Shown here: positions 49,301 to 62,479 of the stretch, piece by piece | How positions within the stretch are numbered: the first letter of the stretch is position 1 | Layout of the letters: each line of letters opens with the position of its first letter | Origin: Aptenodytes patagonicus | Taxonomy: Eukaryota; Chordata; Aves; Sphenisciformes; Spheniscidae | Length of the DNA: 64,000 nt | Assembly: GCF_965638725.1 (NCBI RefSeq) | Contig: NC_134953.1 | Location: 39,050,854 to 39,114,853 of the forward strand | Direction of reading: 5' to 3' | Translations under genes and position numbers: made by a program | Notes under the pieces: model-generated | What the model saw: only the letters and a program-made list of their open reading frames with translations | What the model was told of the DNA's origin: nothing | The model's database searches: none

Positions 49301-52300
49301 AGATCCCACTTCTCCCACGCATAAAATAGATGCTACATCAGAGGTAGCTCTCCCTGGAACATGCAATGTTTCTGCGGGCGTCTTACCAGCCCTCATGGCT
49401 GGATGCTGCTCACCAAGATGCAAAAAAGCTTGAACCCACTTATTCTAATCCCAGATGATGATATGCTACCAGCAAGCTCCCCTGTCCAGTGGTATGAGCC
49501 CTCTGCAACCCGACCAGCAGGGCCACACAACAGCAATGCAGAGCCTAGAAATACGTGTTCATAACTACTGCTAAGGAAAAATCACGTTCTCATCCAGGGA
49601 GAATGAGCCCAAGAGATGTGATCCTGTCAATGATTCTGGGGCTTTATGGACATCTTCCAAATACCTAAGGAACCCTCCCAAGGTAAGCTGCAACCGTAAG
49701 AGCAGGGTTGAGATTCAGCATCGGAGATGGGCACAGGGATCCACCGGGATCTAAGCCATGCTCTCCGAGTGCCTCTCGGCGACAAGCTCCTCTTTCACCA
49801 GTTTCCTCCCCGTGCAGTGGAAGGTGGGCACTCCTCATAGAACAAGTCACAGTGGCTTGTGGCAAGCGGTGGCTTCCAGCCCTAATGAAAGCAGAGCACC
49901 AGATTAGGGGAGGCGAGGTGTTGCAGCAGGGAATGCCCATATTCTACAGGGGAATCTGAAAGCTGAGTGTTTGCAGGAACTCGCTGGCAGATACAAACAC
50001 ATAAAACAGACTCTATAGTCTCTCTAAAAATTTACTGTTCAAACTTCAGTTCTCTAAGGATGTACCGAGAGGCAGGAAGAATATCCTCTTTACGCACCAT
50101 CCATATGTGATGACTGTCCATTTTAGCTTATGCCTCTCCCTGACACTGCCCTGTCATGGTCAAAAAACCAACAACTCATTTCCACCCAGTCTTAAAAATT
50201 CATTTTTTTCCTCCCTCCTGCTACTTAGATTTCTACCTTTGCTCTCCTCCTTTAGAAGGAACACAGAAAGGATTTTATCTGGAGTCTTCACCTCTCTTTG
50301 CAAAGCCCAAGCACATTGTTCCTCCAAATCTAAGGCCCTGTAGTAGGGAAACCATAGACCACAACACACTTCAGGCCTTCAATGTGACAAGGCAAAGGAT
50401 CAAACTCCTTTGCTCTTCCTCCCTGGCTGCGTCCTCTCTACTGTCTTAACAGCTTACAATATTTGCAGACAGCTTCATGTTTTTGGTTTTTTTCTTAATA
50501 GCAGGATACTCTGTGCCAGCTCTATGCCCTCTCCCACCCTGATCCACAAAGGAGCGAGCCAAAAAAACAGCATTTCCTCAGAACTGACTGAAGAGCTGCA
50601 GGCTGAAAAACCCCACCCATTTTCTGTCCCTTCCACTCCGAGATATAATATCTCATTAGCAATGTTTGATATTTACAGGTTGCCATATATTATAGCAATC
50701 ATATTTCTTTTCTGTACTACATCTGCAGCCTGTTAAGACTGCAAATGCTGCATTTGCACAGCTCTGAAAGACCCAACTGTGATTTTTCACAGCAATATTA
50801 CTGCAAAGTCTCTTCCCTTTTCCACCTGCATCCTCAGACAGACGTTTCAGTCCTCCCCACTCTGACACCTAAACGACTGTGCGAGGAGACTTCCAAGGTC
50901 ATCCAGTCATCCGGACCTCCCACTGCACCACATTAGTAATGAGCTTGTCCAGGTGAGCCACCTCCCCACATTTATATTAAATCAGCCTCAAGAGTCTCCT
51001 CTCGGCCCTGCTTCACTGTCTGGCTGCCCTGACCATACAATAGTGTGAATGACACCTGAAGCAGTCCATATCTCAACACAAGGTTCATCTTAAAAAAGGT
51101 CTTAAAGATGAAAAAAAGAAGTTAGAAAGTATATACCCACCAACATAACCCTATGCTATAAAATATAAATGAATGGTTGTCATGGTAACTGCTTCAGAGA
51201 GAAGTAGAGTCACTCACAAATGCTCAATGGCCAGAAGAAATCCTCACACACGCACACCTGGTCCTCTCCCTTACTGTGATTACTGAGCTTCATTCAAAGA
51301 CTGGAGTTTACCTAATTCTGCAATGTTTCACACCAGCAAATTGCAACAGGAAGAGAACCACACCACTTCTGTCCCTAAAACCTATTCAGATTTCTCCAAG
51401 TATCCTGAGAAATCCTGTTGCTTTGGACAAATCTATAAGCTCTCTTATTGCTCTGTGAGGCACCGTTTTGAATTACTGTTTTTCACTACTGATGTGCTTT
51501 CTTGCAGACCCTGCTGTGAGATAAAGTGGTATTAGAGTGGCATTACCGGCTGGCGGAGTGACTGAGAGACATACGGGGCTGCAATATACTCCTTGAACTA
51601 ACAGGCAGCAATATATCTACAAACCCTTTTGCTAATACCAGGAGAAGAAAGGGCAGAAAAGTAAAGCACCATATATTCCCAGGCTAACGTATGCAAACCC
51701 CCAAATACCTGCCACTGACTGAATTCCACATTTCAAAATAAAAATGGAAACTCTAGAGCTGATGTAAGCAGTACCAGGAACATTTCAGGCCCTCCTGAGA
51801 GGCACAGGGCACTGAGCAGTGCTAACACAATGCTGCAGCTCCCAGGCCGGGGGACCTTGTGCCCACACAGTGTCGAGAGCAGGAACTACAGCCCCAGACC
51901 TTCTGCCTGCACCCATATAGAATCATAGAATCATTAAGGTTGGAAAAGACCTCTAAGATCATCGAGTCCAACCGTCAACCCAACACCACCATGCCCACTA
52001 AACCATGTCCCTAAGCGCCTCATCTACACGTCTTTTAAATACCTCCAGGGATGGGGACTCCACCACTTCCCTGGGCAGCCTGTTCCAATGTTTAACCACT
52101 CTTTCAGTAAAGAAATTTTTCCTCACATCCAATCTAAACCTCCCCTGGCGCAACTTGAGGCCATTTCCTCTCGTCCTATCGCTTGTTACTTGGGAGAAGA
52201 GACCGACACCCACCTCACTACAACCTCCTTTCAGGTAGTTGCAGAGAGCGATGAGGTCTCCCCTCAGCCTCCTTTTCTCCAGGCTAAACAGTCCCAGTTC

Positions 52301-55300
52301 CCTCAGCTGCTCCTCATAAGACTTGTTCTCCAGACCCCTCACCAGCCTCGCTGCCCTTCTCTGGACACGCTCTTAACACCTCAACGTCCTCCTTGTAGTG
52401 AGAGGCCCAAAACTGAACACAGTATTCGAGGTGCGGCCTCACCAGGGCCGAGTACAGGGGCACGATCACTTCCCTACTCCTGCTGGCCACGCTATTTCTG
52501 ATACAGGCCAGGATGCCATTGGCCTTCTTGGCCACCTGGGCACACTGCCGGCTCACGTTCAGCCGGCTGTCAACCAGCACCCCCAGGTCCTTTTCCGACA
52601 GGCAGCTTTCCAGCCACTCTTCCCCAAGCCTGTAGCGCTGCATGGGGTTGTTGTGGCCAAAGTGCAGGACCCGGCACTTGGCCTTGTTGAACCTCATACA
52701 GTTGGCCTCGGCCCATCGATCCAGCCTGTCCAGGTCCCTCTGCAGAGCCTGCCTACCCTCGAGCAGATCAACACTCCCACCCAACTTGGTGTCGTCTGCA
52801 AACTTACTGAGGGTGCACTCGATCCCCTCGTCCAGACCATTGATAAAGATATTGAACAAGACCGGCCCCAAAACTGAGCCCTGGGGAACACCGCTCGTGA
52901 CCGGCCACCAACTGGATTGAACTCCCTTCACCACAACTCTCTGGGCCCGGCCGTCCAGCCAGTTTTTGACCCAGCGCAGAGTACACCTGTCTAAGCCGTG
53001 AGCCGCCAGCTTCTCTAGGAGAATGCTGTGGGAGACAGTGTCAAAGGCCTTCCTGAAGTCCAGGTAGACCACATCCACAGCCTTTCCCTCATCCACCAGG
53101 CGGGTCACCTGGTCATAGAAGGAGATCAGGTTGGTCAAGCAGGACCTGCCTCTCATGAATCCATGCTGGCTGGGCCTGATCCCCTCGTTGTCCTGCTCAT
53201 GCCTTGTGAGCGCCCTCAAGATGAACCACTCCATAATCTTCCCTGGCACCGAGGTCAGGCTGACAGGCCTGTAGTTCCCCGGATCCTCCTTCCGGCCCTT
53301 CTTGTAGATGGGCGTCACATTGGCAAGCCTCCAGTCGTCCGGGACCTCCCCCGTTGATCAGGACTGCTGATAAATGATGGAGACTGGCTTGGCGAGCTCC
53401 TCCGCCAGCTCCCTCAGCACTCTCAGGTGGATCCCATCCGGCCCCATAGACTTGTGAGCATCCAGGTGGCATAGCAGGTCATTGACTGCTTCCTCTTGGA
53501 TTATGGGGGGTTAATCCTGCTCGCCATCCCTGTCTTCCAGCTCAGGGGGCTGAATACCCTGAGGATAACTGGTCTGACTATTAAAGACTGAGGCAAAGAA
53601 GGCATTGAGTACCTCCGCCTTTTCCTCATCCTCGGTGACAATGTTCCCCCCCGCATCCAATAAAGGATGGAGATTCTCCTTGGCTCTCTTTTTGTCATTA
53701 ATATATTTGTAAAAACATTTTTTGTTGTCTCTAACGACAGCGGCCAGATTGCGTTCTAGCTGGGCTTCTGCCTTTCTCATTTCTTCTCTGCACGACCTAA
53801 CGAGATCCCTGTACTCTATACAGACGTGTCTAAGACGTATAGACATATAGACGTGTCCTGCTGTAGGGCAGCTTTAGCTGCCACCGTTTTGGGAGATTCC
53901 CCAAAGCACCTTGATGACTCAGCAGCAGCAAAAGGCACGCTATGTCTTGAGCGCCACACTTTCTCAGAGATATTGCTGTTACTGGTATTAGGAGGATTCA
54001 TGCCTGGGTGCTGGTTCTGAGTACAGTTCAAGTCTGAAGTAGCTGTTAGGCTGAAATGTGTTCCCACGTGCACACCCACACTGCAGGATCCCTAACCATG
54101 AAGCAGAGCCTTACAGGACTCAGTGCCATCCAGACACAGAACAAAAACACTGCAGGAGAGACAGAAGGTCAGGCAAGAGGAGGAAAAATTAACATGACTA
54201 GCCTGGTCAGCAGTGGTCTCAGCACTCCTCTGACCAAGCTTGGGTTTCTGCAGCTTTCTAGGACAAGGAGCACGCAAAGGTTTGCAGATGTTCCCAGGCA
54301 GCTCCTTCTGAATGTGACTGACAACACTGGGGAAAGCCCCAAGATAAATTTATGAAAGTGTTTCTAAGTGGATGGCAGACCTCCCTGCCTACCCAGGGAT
54401 GCAAACTGATACTTACAAGTGAGCAAGAGACAAACAATGTGACAGAGACAGATCAGGAGGGGTCTGGAGAGCAAGTAAGATCACCAGCAGAGGCTGGGCC
54501 AATGTAGGGCTGCAGAGATGTGACCAAAGCAGCAGGCAGGAAAAATGAGTGCTCTACAAGGAGAAGAGCGAGTCCTGTGTGAGGCCAGAGTGTTGCAGGA
54601 GTAAAAACACAGGAAGAGAGCATGGCCTTTTGCATTAGCTGCAAAGCTGCTATCATTCAAAGATGAATAAAAGAGGCCACATCATAGAGATGTGACACTT
54701 AAAGGATTCACCTGACACTGAGACAGCCTGGAAGCCTGAACCCAGCAAGACATACGGGATGACACTGAGGTTACTGCCCTGCACAGCAGGCAGATCTGGG
54801 TTTGCTGTCCATGGGGAAGGACAAGAGAGATCCACAGGACCTGCTGGCAGACAGCTAGAGGGAGGAGGAAGACCAGGTAAATGGAGTCCAGGATGCCAAG
54901 ACTTCAAGCAGGGCAAGGCCAGCCACGCTTGAAAGGACTGACAGGTTGAGGGAGATCAAGTGAAAGGACCGTAACAGCCGTTAAGTCCAGTTAGAAGGGG
55001 ATAAAGGGCAAGAGAATCACCAGACTGAAAGCAGTGGTCTCAGTCCAGGGCCAACAGCTTGAACAGCCACTACCAGAGCCCTGTGCTGAAGTTACCAGCC
55101 CCGCAAAGAGCTGCTTCTCTCCCTGTAGGTTTGGTGTGTCCCCCCACAAGGACTGGAACTAGAAACCGACAGAGGGAGCCAGGCCACCACTGACGCCAGC
55201 CCAAGGTCCAACACTCTCTGTCCAGCTAACACTTTCTCAGGCTGCTTCCATTCCCCTATCTTCAGGGCTTTCCTTTAATAAAGGTACCTGCTGCTGGCGA

Positions 55301-58300
55301 ATGGGGATAGACGACTGAGACAGTGATATCTTCCTAGCCTGAGGAAAGGGTGCTCATGGCATTGCACTGGTTGCTAATCCCTGGATCTATTGGCCAATTT
55401 GAGTTGTATTTAACATCAGGTGGAAACCTGAGTAATAGAGAACTCCTGAGATGTCATTGAAATAGGCAGCTGGGTGGAGAAGAGGGACTTAAATCACAAC
55501 TGCCAGGAAAGACAAGACTGCAAAGCCAGCTCAGTTCTGCTCTTAGAGGTGAGGCAACTGACATGCAAGTGACGACGAAAACTTGAGCAAGAACTCCTAT
55601 CTCCCCAGATATCAGATAATTCACACCCACAGCATGAATCTAAACTTCTTCAGGTGTGCTATCTGCAAGATCATATTTTCCCCTTTGAAAGGCACAAGCA
55701 GAAGTGACGGACATGAAGGTAATAATATCAGCCCACAAAACCCTGCTGCATGTACGCAATCTAACCTGCAGCAGCCACAAAGAGGAACTCTTCTCTCTTG
55801 CCTAGAGATGTCCTCCCAGCACTCAGAGGACATGGCAATTTAATACCATTCCCTCTCCTCAGCCTGGCCCTGTGCACTGACGTACCACTTCTACCAAAGT
55901 AGAAGCACGCTAAAATAAACCAGGGAATACACAGCTTTCACTTCATTCTGTTCCTTATTTCCCTATGCCTAACTATTTCCCGCTGCTCTCAGTGTAAGAT
56001 CTGAAGGTAAGGAGGAGGGACTGTCAGCACGGTCTCATGGGGAAGAAGGGAAGCGATTAGATTTGCAGGATGGCATGTGCTACCAAGTCATTTCTCGCTC
56101 AGCTCCGGTAGTGACACCCATCCTCCTTCATTGTCAGTAACCAAAAGAAAAGTGAAATAGAAGCAGCAGCAAACTCGTGAATTCCTACCTGGTTTCACGG
56201 TTATGTAGAAATCATATAAAATGTAGAAAGGTCCGCTACATTATTTAGTGGCTTTCCTATTAAAAACAAAAAACACCCACCAAAAAAAACCCCAACCCTC
56301 TTTTGAATCTTAGATCCTCCCACCTAGGAAAATCTCTAAGGAGAACAAAATATTTTACTAACAATTTACTAAGTAAGCCATTCCACTTTCCAGAAGATTT
56401 CACAACAGCACTCAACAAATTCACAGCAGATCCGCCAACTTAAGTAAAAGGCCTGTTAAAAATACATTCCTAGGAAATAGAATAGAATAAGGCCTTCAAG
56501 GTAAACAGCAAAAAGCTATTTCAATAAATGAAACGGCACTCTGCTGAAGGGCTTCCACTTGAGTTTAATTCTCACGTGAATCCTTACCTTTGAGCATTTC
56601 TCCAACACTTCCTCCTTGAACTGCAGGAACTTCTCCTGGATGGCGGGCTGGTTGAGAGCGAAGGACAGGAAGTGTGTGAAGGGCTGCTTCTTACGGAAGC
56701 TGTCCAGGAGAACGTCGATCCGCGTTCGGGCAGAGATGACACCACTGCGATGCTGCCCTGTAATCACTACAAGGAAACAAAGCAATACCTGTCTGGTTTC
56801 TGTGAAGCTACAGTGAGACTACCGACACCCATGCCCATGCAAAATAAAGAGTAATTGAATGGATCATGACTTCACATGATATTTATCCATGCACTTTAAA
56901 ATACCAATATTGGAGGATATTGTGAAGGTAAGAATATTTCATCCAGGAGATGCCAGGAAGGAATTAGAAAAACCTGCACAACAGCACCTCTCTACTGTTA
57001 GCCCCAGGCTCACTGAAGAAGCGATAGGAATTAAAACCCCCAACCATGCACAGGGAAATCTCGACAGACTCCCTGCTTGACTTAAAATGCCTGACACGGC
57101 TGTGCTTTCCTCTGTAAAGACAGGATGATGCCATCAAAAATATCCCTTTGCTCTCAAGAAAGTCAGCTCTGAGTGCCTAAAAAACAATAACTAAAAGTCT
57201 ATCACTTCAGCAGCTCTTAGATTTCTAGAGCATTATTTCAACTTTTCATAAAGACAGTCAAAGTGAAAAAGAAAAGAAAATCTATCAAAGATCAAGATGG
57301 CCTATATCGTTTGTGGATGCACTTCAAGACACCAGACAGAGAACACTTGAGCTTGAAAGGAAAGAACTGCAAGGAGCAAAATTTTCTTGGCTTCCTATTA
57401 TTACATGTTTTCCATATCTCTCAACCTTCCTAATAGTCCTTCACGGTTCTCAGGAAGAAGTCAAGATCCACTTCTTGAGAAGTGCTACCATGTTCCTGCG
57501 CAGAATGACAGCTGGATCTCCCTGTCACTTACTCCTCACAGCTCTGTCACAAACGTAACTGTACACCATGCCAGTTATCACCGGAACGTGCGTAAGGGGC
57601 CCTCCGGATATCCACTCAGGCAGAAACCTGCACAGGCCAGCCCTTATGAGCAACGCCTCCTTTCTTTTTAAGTCACTGGAAGCGATGAGAAGGAACATAC
57701 GGTACAAGAAAGCCTGCTCTCCCTATCAGGATCAAGTGACAACACCAGAAAGGCAGCAACGCCATCAAAACACTTCTCATATTAAAGCAGATGCTGAAGT
57801 TTATTTCATGCATAAATATACAACACGGTATTTTTTCTGGATGTATATTGCAGCTCGTTATTAATGAAAATAGTATTAATTTAAAAACAAAACAACAATA
57901 AAACCCCCAACACATTCAGGCCCGAAGTCCTCAAGCCAGTCATTTAAGGCCCAGAAGTGACTTCAGAGAGACTATTTATAGACTTAAAATAGATGTATAT
58001 TTTTTCCCCCCAAAAAAGCCTTACGCTGCTTTATAAGGATACATAGACAGAGAAAATAAACTCAGGAGAAAAGTGAAGTGATTTTCCAAGGGCCATAAAT
58101 TGAGTCAGTGCCACGTCAGAAGCAGGAATTAAAGGAAAAACACTGCCTATGCTCCCTCCCCATTCAAATCGTGTCTGTGCAAGCGCCGATGAGAGAACAC
58201 CCATTTCATGCATGTTAAAGCTCACCAATTTCTCCTTCCGCTCCAGGCTTGGGAATGCTGATGGAGGTTCGAGTCTCTGTTTCTAGTCTCTTCTTGGTTT

Positions 58301-60696
58301 CCCCTTTCTTCCCAATGATGTACCTGGAGGCATAAAAGTGCAAGAGAGTCACTCACTCCGTGTCACTGGGCCACTCTCCATCAAGTGTGTCCAGCCAGCA
58401 GATTAACCATGCCACAGGCAGCTGGGTCCCCCCAGATTCGGTATCTCCGTGCTAGAGGGATGCAGACACTCAGCCTCACGCGCAGGACCCGGTCCAGGCA
58501 CAGAGGCTTCTCCCAGGACTCCACACGTGACCAGCCTAGGAGCACAGGATGGTGTTGAGCCATGGTTCACAACTGGCTTAAACTAAAATAAGTCAGTCGG
58601 TCCATGACAGCTCTGCCCAGCACATCCTGCCACAGCTTATTCGTCAGCTGGGTTACCCCTTTTTCCCATTACCCCAGCTGATGAAGAACTAAGGGCTCTA
58701 TTTTTCTGCTTTTTGCTTTGCTCAAGGCAGTCATTTGCCAGCACCCAAATACACAACAGAACACTCTTCCTTCTCTACATTTCAGTAAAACTATTCAACC
58801 AACAAAACTGTCAAAAATAACTAGATAAAGCTTTGAACACCACAGGCTTCCCAGTAAACATCAGATTGGAGTCAATAGTCAATTCCATCCGTGTGTGCTT
58901 TCTCTCAAAGCTTTCACAAACTCCCCCTGCCAGGCTGCTCGCCCTAGTTCTTCCTCCCCTTCTCCCACCCTCCCTGATGCTTTTATGTTCAAGGGAAGAG
59001 ATGCTCAAAAACTCTCCTGCCAGCAAGAAAGCACCACCTGCTGTCTCTGCCACAGGGAAGGCTAGGAGTCAAGCGTGGCCCAACTGCACTAGAAAGGCCT
59101 TGCCAATTTTCCCTTCCCAAATGCTAAAATCCACATCCACAAAACGGAATACATTTTGGAGATCTGGCGCTTACCCTGACCTCAAAAAAAAAATTCTGCG
59201 CTCAACTGCTTCCCCAGCCAGCAGCAACTCAAATAAACCAGAAACACATAGGCTCACTTGTATAAGGGGCTGGGAACCTCCACTCTGCACTGGAAGCCTT
59301 TCTCAGTCTCTTCCACCACAAAGGCATCACAGGGTTCGTCTGCGCAGTCACTGGGGCCTACCAGAAAAAAACAACAGACCTTGTACAACCTCTGTGAAGT
59401 CTGGCAGTGCTTGATGTAGGACAAGTCTCACAGCCGCCTTCTCCCAAGGTTAAATAAAGGAAGAAATGGACTCCCCTCTGTTGCAGCTAACTGCTTTTTA
59501 TTTCACCTTACCACCAGCTCTGGAAAACATAACGACTGCTTCTAAATCCGCCGGGCTGGGAGGCGTAGGAAAGCGGCAGTTACAGCCCAGGTTTTCTCTC
59601 AGCTGAAGTTGTGCAACTACCCAGTGGGAATGGCCTCTTCTCCTGGCAGGGTGGAAGCCACCAGCCCATTCAAAGACCCGAGCAGGAATTTAAAGTTGCA
59701 GAAGAATACAAATAAAAGGTGAGGATAGCTTTGGTTCAAGGGTTTAGGTACTGTGTTTTGGAAAACAGAGAAATTCTCACACCCTCGGCACGGAGGAATA
59801 GATGCACCTTTCATCCGTGGGCCATTCAGTTGTGCCTGTTAGGACCAAACGTGATTTCCAGAAAGAGGCCACGGTTTCTATCTCCTCTCCAACACATACA
59901 GGGAGGAATTTGGGTGGCAAGCAGCTTATTAAAGCTTTGTTCAATCCACTGAAAGGCAGGGTGGAGGGAGAAACAGGACACAACAGCCACAACCCTTTCC
60001 ATCTGAGAAATAACAGCTGAGCTATTCTGTGCCCACAACTCATGCAGAACTACAACAAACATACAGGCAGAAAGATAAAGTAAAACACATCAGAACAGGA
60101 AGAATTATGCCCCCAAAACAGGTAACACCTTCCAAAAGCCACATTATAAGAGGCCAGTTCTTCAAGGGGCAAACATTGCAAGGACAGAGGATCTTTAGCG
60201 AGCAGCTTCCACTCCTGCTATATCTGCAAATAATCACACTACTGAAAAGAAGACTTCAGGAACCTAGGGAAAACAGATCTACAGAGCTAATTTGTTTCCC
60301 CCTTTTACTGGAGATCTTTCACGGCCAGCAAGCAAACTGACAGTCAGCAGCACAGTCACCCCAACCCACATTAGGTAACCGGGATTACGTCCACTCTTTG
60401 GTCAGCAGGATCATCAGGGACCAACACAAAGCATTTTTCTCCCTCTTGAACACCTTGCTCCCCCACATGGGCAGGTCCTTGAGCACATAAAGACATCAGA
60501 GAGAACAGCAAGAGTTCCTTAGGCCCCCAGTGTCGATGCTTTCACCCGTAGCATGTCCTGACAGCACCTCGTACAGCACTCTACCTGCACAGAAATCCTC
60601 CTCCTCCTCCTCGTGCTGGTAGGCCTGCTCTTGAATGAGATTCTTCCTGTATATTCGCCCCCCGATCTTTATCAGGGTAGGCCGCAGAACGTCCAT
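22236..60696 (-). CDS. ASCC1: ASCC1, activating signal cointegrator 1 complex subunit 1 (complete, nine coding exons)
   Basis: Subunit of the ASC-1 complex with ASCC2, ASCC3 and TRIP4, acting in ALKBH3-linked alkylation repair and transcription coactivation. Coding exons in order: 60696-60585, 59339-59258, 58323-58226, 56766-56588, 47389-47253, 45022-44903, 40931-40807, 38917-38838, 22352-22236. All are GT-AG and phases close to 349 aa plus TGA (human main isoform 357). The N-terminus [11 protein letters not shown]...[10 protein letters not shown] matches the family. A KH domain follows (about 57-118) with its IIGKKG loop at 67-72. The C-terminal 2H-phosphoesterase-like domain keeps both HxT motifs: H173-L-T175 in KLHLTLG and H271-A-T273 in KLHATVM. 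The last exon encodes LFENFYFG...GYYATSGQ. The ATG lies 13 nt after an acceptor (attag), so a non-coding first exon exists upstream. Introns are large (intron 9 is 16.5 kb, intron 5 is 9.2 kb). SPOCK2 follows in tandem, as in human. Confidence 0.96.
22383..22794 (+). mobile_element. Solo LTR of an avian endogenous retrovirus (ERVL-type), 412 bp
   Basis: Begins TGTCCTGGTTTCAGCTGGGA and ends GTTAAAGCACAACA, so it has TG...CA termini. It is flanked by a perfect 5-bp target duplication GAGGG (22378-22382 and 22795-22799), the length usual for ERVL-class elements. Internal landmarks: an AT-only TATATATATA stretch (22451-22462), a TTA microsatellite (about 22619-22641), an ATTAAA poly(A) signal (22664-22669) and a C-rich 3' part. 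No retroviral coding sequence is present, so it is a recombined solo LTR. The opening and closing sequence match a common bird LTR family I recognise from memory; the exact family name is not asserted. It is antisense to ASCC1 and lies at the very 3' end of its last intron. Confidence 0.88.
22619..22641. repeat. (TTA)n microsatellite inside the LTR
   Basis: About seven TTA units, probably grown within the LTR after insertion. Confidence 0.8.
22800..31590. other. ASCC1 intron 9, left part: no recognised feature
   Basis: No exon, RNA gene or clear repeat family was identified apart from small repeats: a 17-bp imperfect direct repeat (about 23668-23701) and an A-rich tract of about 22 A (29730-29757). 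Several 150-220 codon open frames lack recognisable domains. Confidence 0.5.
31600..32610 (-). mobile_element. Ancient diverged CR1-like LINE fragment
   Basis: The + strand reads like the antisense of an old CR1: CCCATTATTTCTCACCCTAC followed by CATCAGAGCACGGAGGA; later a TGGTGCCCAAACTGGACAAG block; then TTTCTCAAGATCATTTGGAG and CAGCTGGGTTTCATCTGCAG. These are the order and spacing expected of the C-terminal ORF2 and 3' region. It is much more diverged than the CR1 at 51.9-53.8 kb and its frames are broken. Boundaries are approximate. Confidence 0.65.
32620..38690. other. ASCC1 intron 9, right part: no recognised feature
   Basis: No gene or clear repeat was identified. It holds a poly-A run (about 33805-33816) and short imperfect palindromes at chance level. 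Confidence 0.45.
38705..38726. repeat. Homopolymer C22 (G22 in the ASCC1 transcript)
   Basis: Twenty-two uninterrupted C on the + strand followed by GGGG. In the ASCC1 pre-mRNA this is a G22 run 112-133 nt after the donor of exon 9. Its true length in the genome may be misassembled. Confidence 0.9.
46543..46571. repeat. (AAAT)n microsatellite in ASCC1 intron 6
   Basis: About seven AATA/AAAT units, with a smaller cluster near 46610-46625. Confidence 0.85.
47390..51910. other. ASCC1 intron 5, left part: no recognised feature
   Basis: No exon, RNA gene or clear repeat family was identified in this stretch up to the CR1 insertion. Confidence 0.45.
51917..53830 (-). mobile_element. 5'-truncated CR1 LINE with decayed ORF2 (reverse transcriptase)
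   Basis: About 1.9 kb inserted in ASCC1 intron 5, same strand as the gene. The 3' terminus shows the CR1 hallmark (AATCATAGAATCATTAAGG on +, at 51,920). Upstream is ORF2: an N-side block with [19 protein letters not shown], then reverse transcriptase motifs [25 protein letters not shown] and FADD, then a C-terminal block with [10 protein letters not shown]. Two in-frame stops interrupt it (TAA at 53511-53513, TGA at 53358-53360) and a one-base shift separates the RT part (ends 52314) from the C-terminal part (51998-52342). The endonuclease and ORF1 are missing. No target duplication was identified; CR1 elements usually lack one. It is dead. Confidence 0.95.
51998..53513 (-). pseudogene. CR1 ORF2 reverse transcriptase remnant
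   Basis: Coding remnant inside the CR1 element above. The longest intact stretch is 53318-52314 (334 codons), containing the RT palm with the FADD active-site motif. Further coding similarity extends upstream to about 53,825 and downstream in another frame. The stops and frameshift make it non-functional. Confidence 0.92.
53840..56587. other. ASCC1 intron 5, right part: no recognised feature
   Basis: No gene or confident repeat family was identified. The purine-rich part at 54,080-55,250 has no domain-bearing frame. Confidence 0.4.
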
Positions 60697-60709
60697 CCTG
60701 CTCCTCCTC
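60697..60709 (-). other. ASCC1: 5' UTR portion of ASCC1 exon 2
   Basis: Thirteen bases (GAGGAGGAGCAGG) between an attag acceptor and the ASCC1 start codon. They show that translation starts in the second exon and that a non-coding first exon lies in the CpG island to the right. Confidence 0.75.
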
Positions 60710-61200
60710 CTAATGCAAAAACAAAGACAGCTTTGCTAACTTATGCCAAGGAAAGGTAAATTCTGATGTTTCCTGGTGGATAATTTGTAAGAGGCATCGG
60801 GGGAGCTCTGAGGGGCTCAGCAATAAAGAGCAAGGTCTGTACCTCCAGAAGAGCAGTAACTCCTCCTATACATATACATGAGAAATTTCAGAAAAGCAAT
60901 ACCTTCTCAAACCTTATGTCACTCGTTCAAAGACTAATTTTATGAGAACTTACAAGTATACAGCTTGTAAAGCACAATCAAGTGAAAATGGGAAATTTAA
61001 GCCATGTAAGATACGTAATGAAGCATCAGGTTTTTTGCCCCTGTAGGAAGTCTGCAGCTGATCACCGCTTTCCCTGAAACTCACAGGTTTTAGCTAAAAC
61101 TCACTCCAGCTTCAGTCAATGTGCCATCTTAGCACCATTCAGGATTCTGAGCGGTTTCTCCTCATTATTTTCCACAGCTGCAGACCAAAGAGACCCCAGC

Positions 61201-61250
61201 CTCTTGCAAGGAATCCCCTACAACTCTCTTGCAAGGAATCCCCTACAACT
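61201..61250. repeat. 25-bp perfect tandem duplication in ASCC1 intron 1
   Basis: Two identical 25-bp copies beginning CTCTTGCAAGGAATCCCC (61201-61225, 61226-61250). No function is evident. Confidence 0.9.
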
Positions 61251-62459
61251 CTGACCTCTCTCAAAATATCTGCCATCCTCACCAGTTTCTCAAAGGCCTA
61301 AGGTGCTTTTCAAAAGCAAACCCAGCCCCCTGGATCTGCTCGGGAGGCGGCTGGGGAAGGGGAACAAAGTGCTCTGGCCAGTGTAAGTGGTTACACCTCC
61401 TGCTCTCCACCTCCGAGCACCGTGGTAAGTTTGAGGCATACGCGTAGAAGGCTTACGCTACCCTGCATTATTCCAAACGATAGCAGAAACACGGGGCACC
61501 AAGTTAAACGTTTTACGGTGGAGAACATTTTATGGTGTAAAGGCAGCAGGACGATCCAAAGAACTGGCAGTCATCTGTCAGAGACTTCACATCTTCGGTA
61601 CTTAGATTTCTACGTTCACTGAAATTGTTAACGCTGGATACCTCAGTTTGCCTTAATGTTTTTAAAACAGAAATTTCTGTTACTCAGAAAACAGTCTCCA
61701 CCAGAACATTCGCCTTTGTCAGAAGATTTACCTGTCCACTACAACAGAACCTGACAGGAAAAAATGAAGAGCTTGCCTTTGAAGATAAAGCTATCCTAAA
61801 TCGGATTTATTATATGGGGTGACATCAGGTTCAGGTTAATGCTTTTCCCCTCAATGAAAGCCCCACCTTCTGAAATGACCTGCAACCACCTGAACTTACA
61901 CCTGATCAAGACGGCATTTCTGTAGTTCAAGGAAAGAAGTGTAGATGTGAACTGTGCAGAGGGGAAGACGGAATACGCCATGAAAAAACACCCTGTTGCT
62001 GAGGGGGCTTTTGTTTCCACTCAGGCTTGCTTTTCCTTTTTTGAATTGCAGCGCCGGTGTCACCATTTCTTGGTACAGGACTTTTAAAGACTCAGGCGCG
62101 ACTGTGCCCCACCACGCTAGCAAAGCCCGACGAGGGTCTCGGCTCTACGCGCACGCCACGCCACGGCGTGTGCCCGGGAGATACAACGCAGCTGGGGCCG
62201 CAGCCCGGGCGCAGGATCGGGCCAGGCTCCTGCGGGAGACGCGGGGCGAGCGGCAGCCGGGGCGCAACAGCCCTGCCGGCCCTCGGCACCGCCCACACCG
62301 AGCGAGCCTCCAGGGCGCTGCGGGCAGGGAACCGGCAGGCCCCCGCGCTTTAAGACACCGCTAGGTGTAAAGCCCTGAGGAAGGCCCCGGACGCAGCCCT
62401 CGTTCGGCCTCGCACGTCGCCCCACCGGAGGCCGCCCCCCAAGCCGCCGCCGCTCACCG

Positions 62460-62476
62460 CCCCCCCCCCCCCCCCC
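62460..62476. repeat. Homopolymer C17 in the ASCC1 CpG island
   Basis: Seventeen uninterrupted C on +, directly next to a candidate minus-strand donor and the ETS-type site. Confidence 0.9.
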
Positions 62477-62479
62477 GCC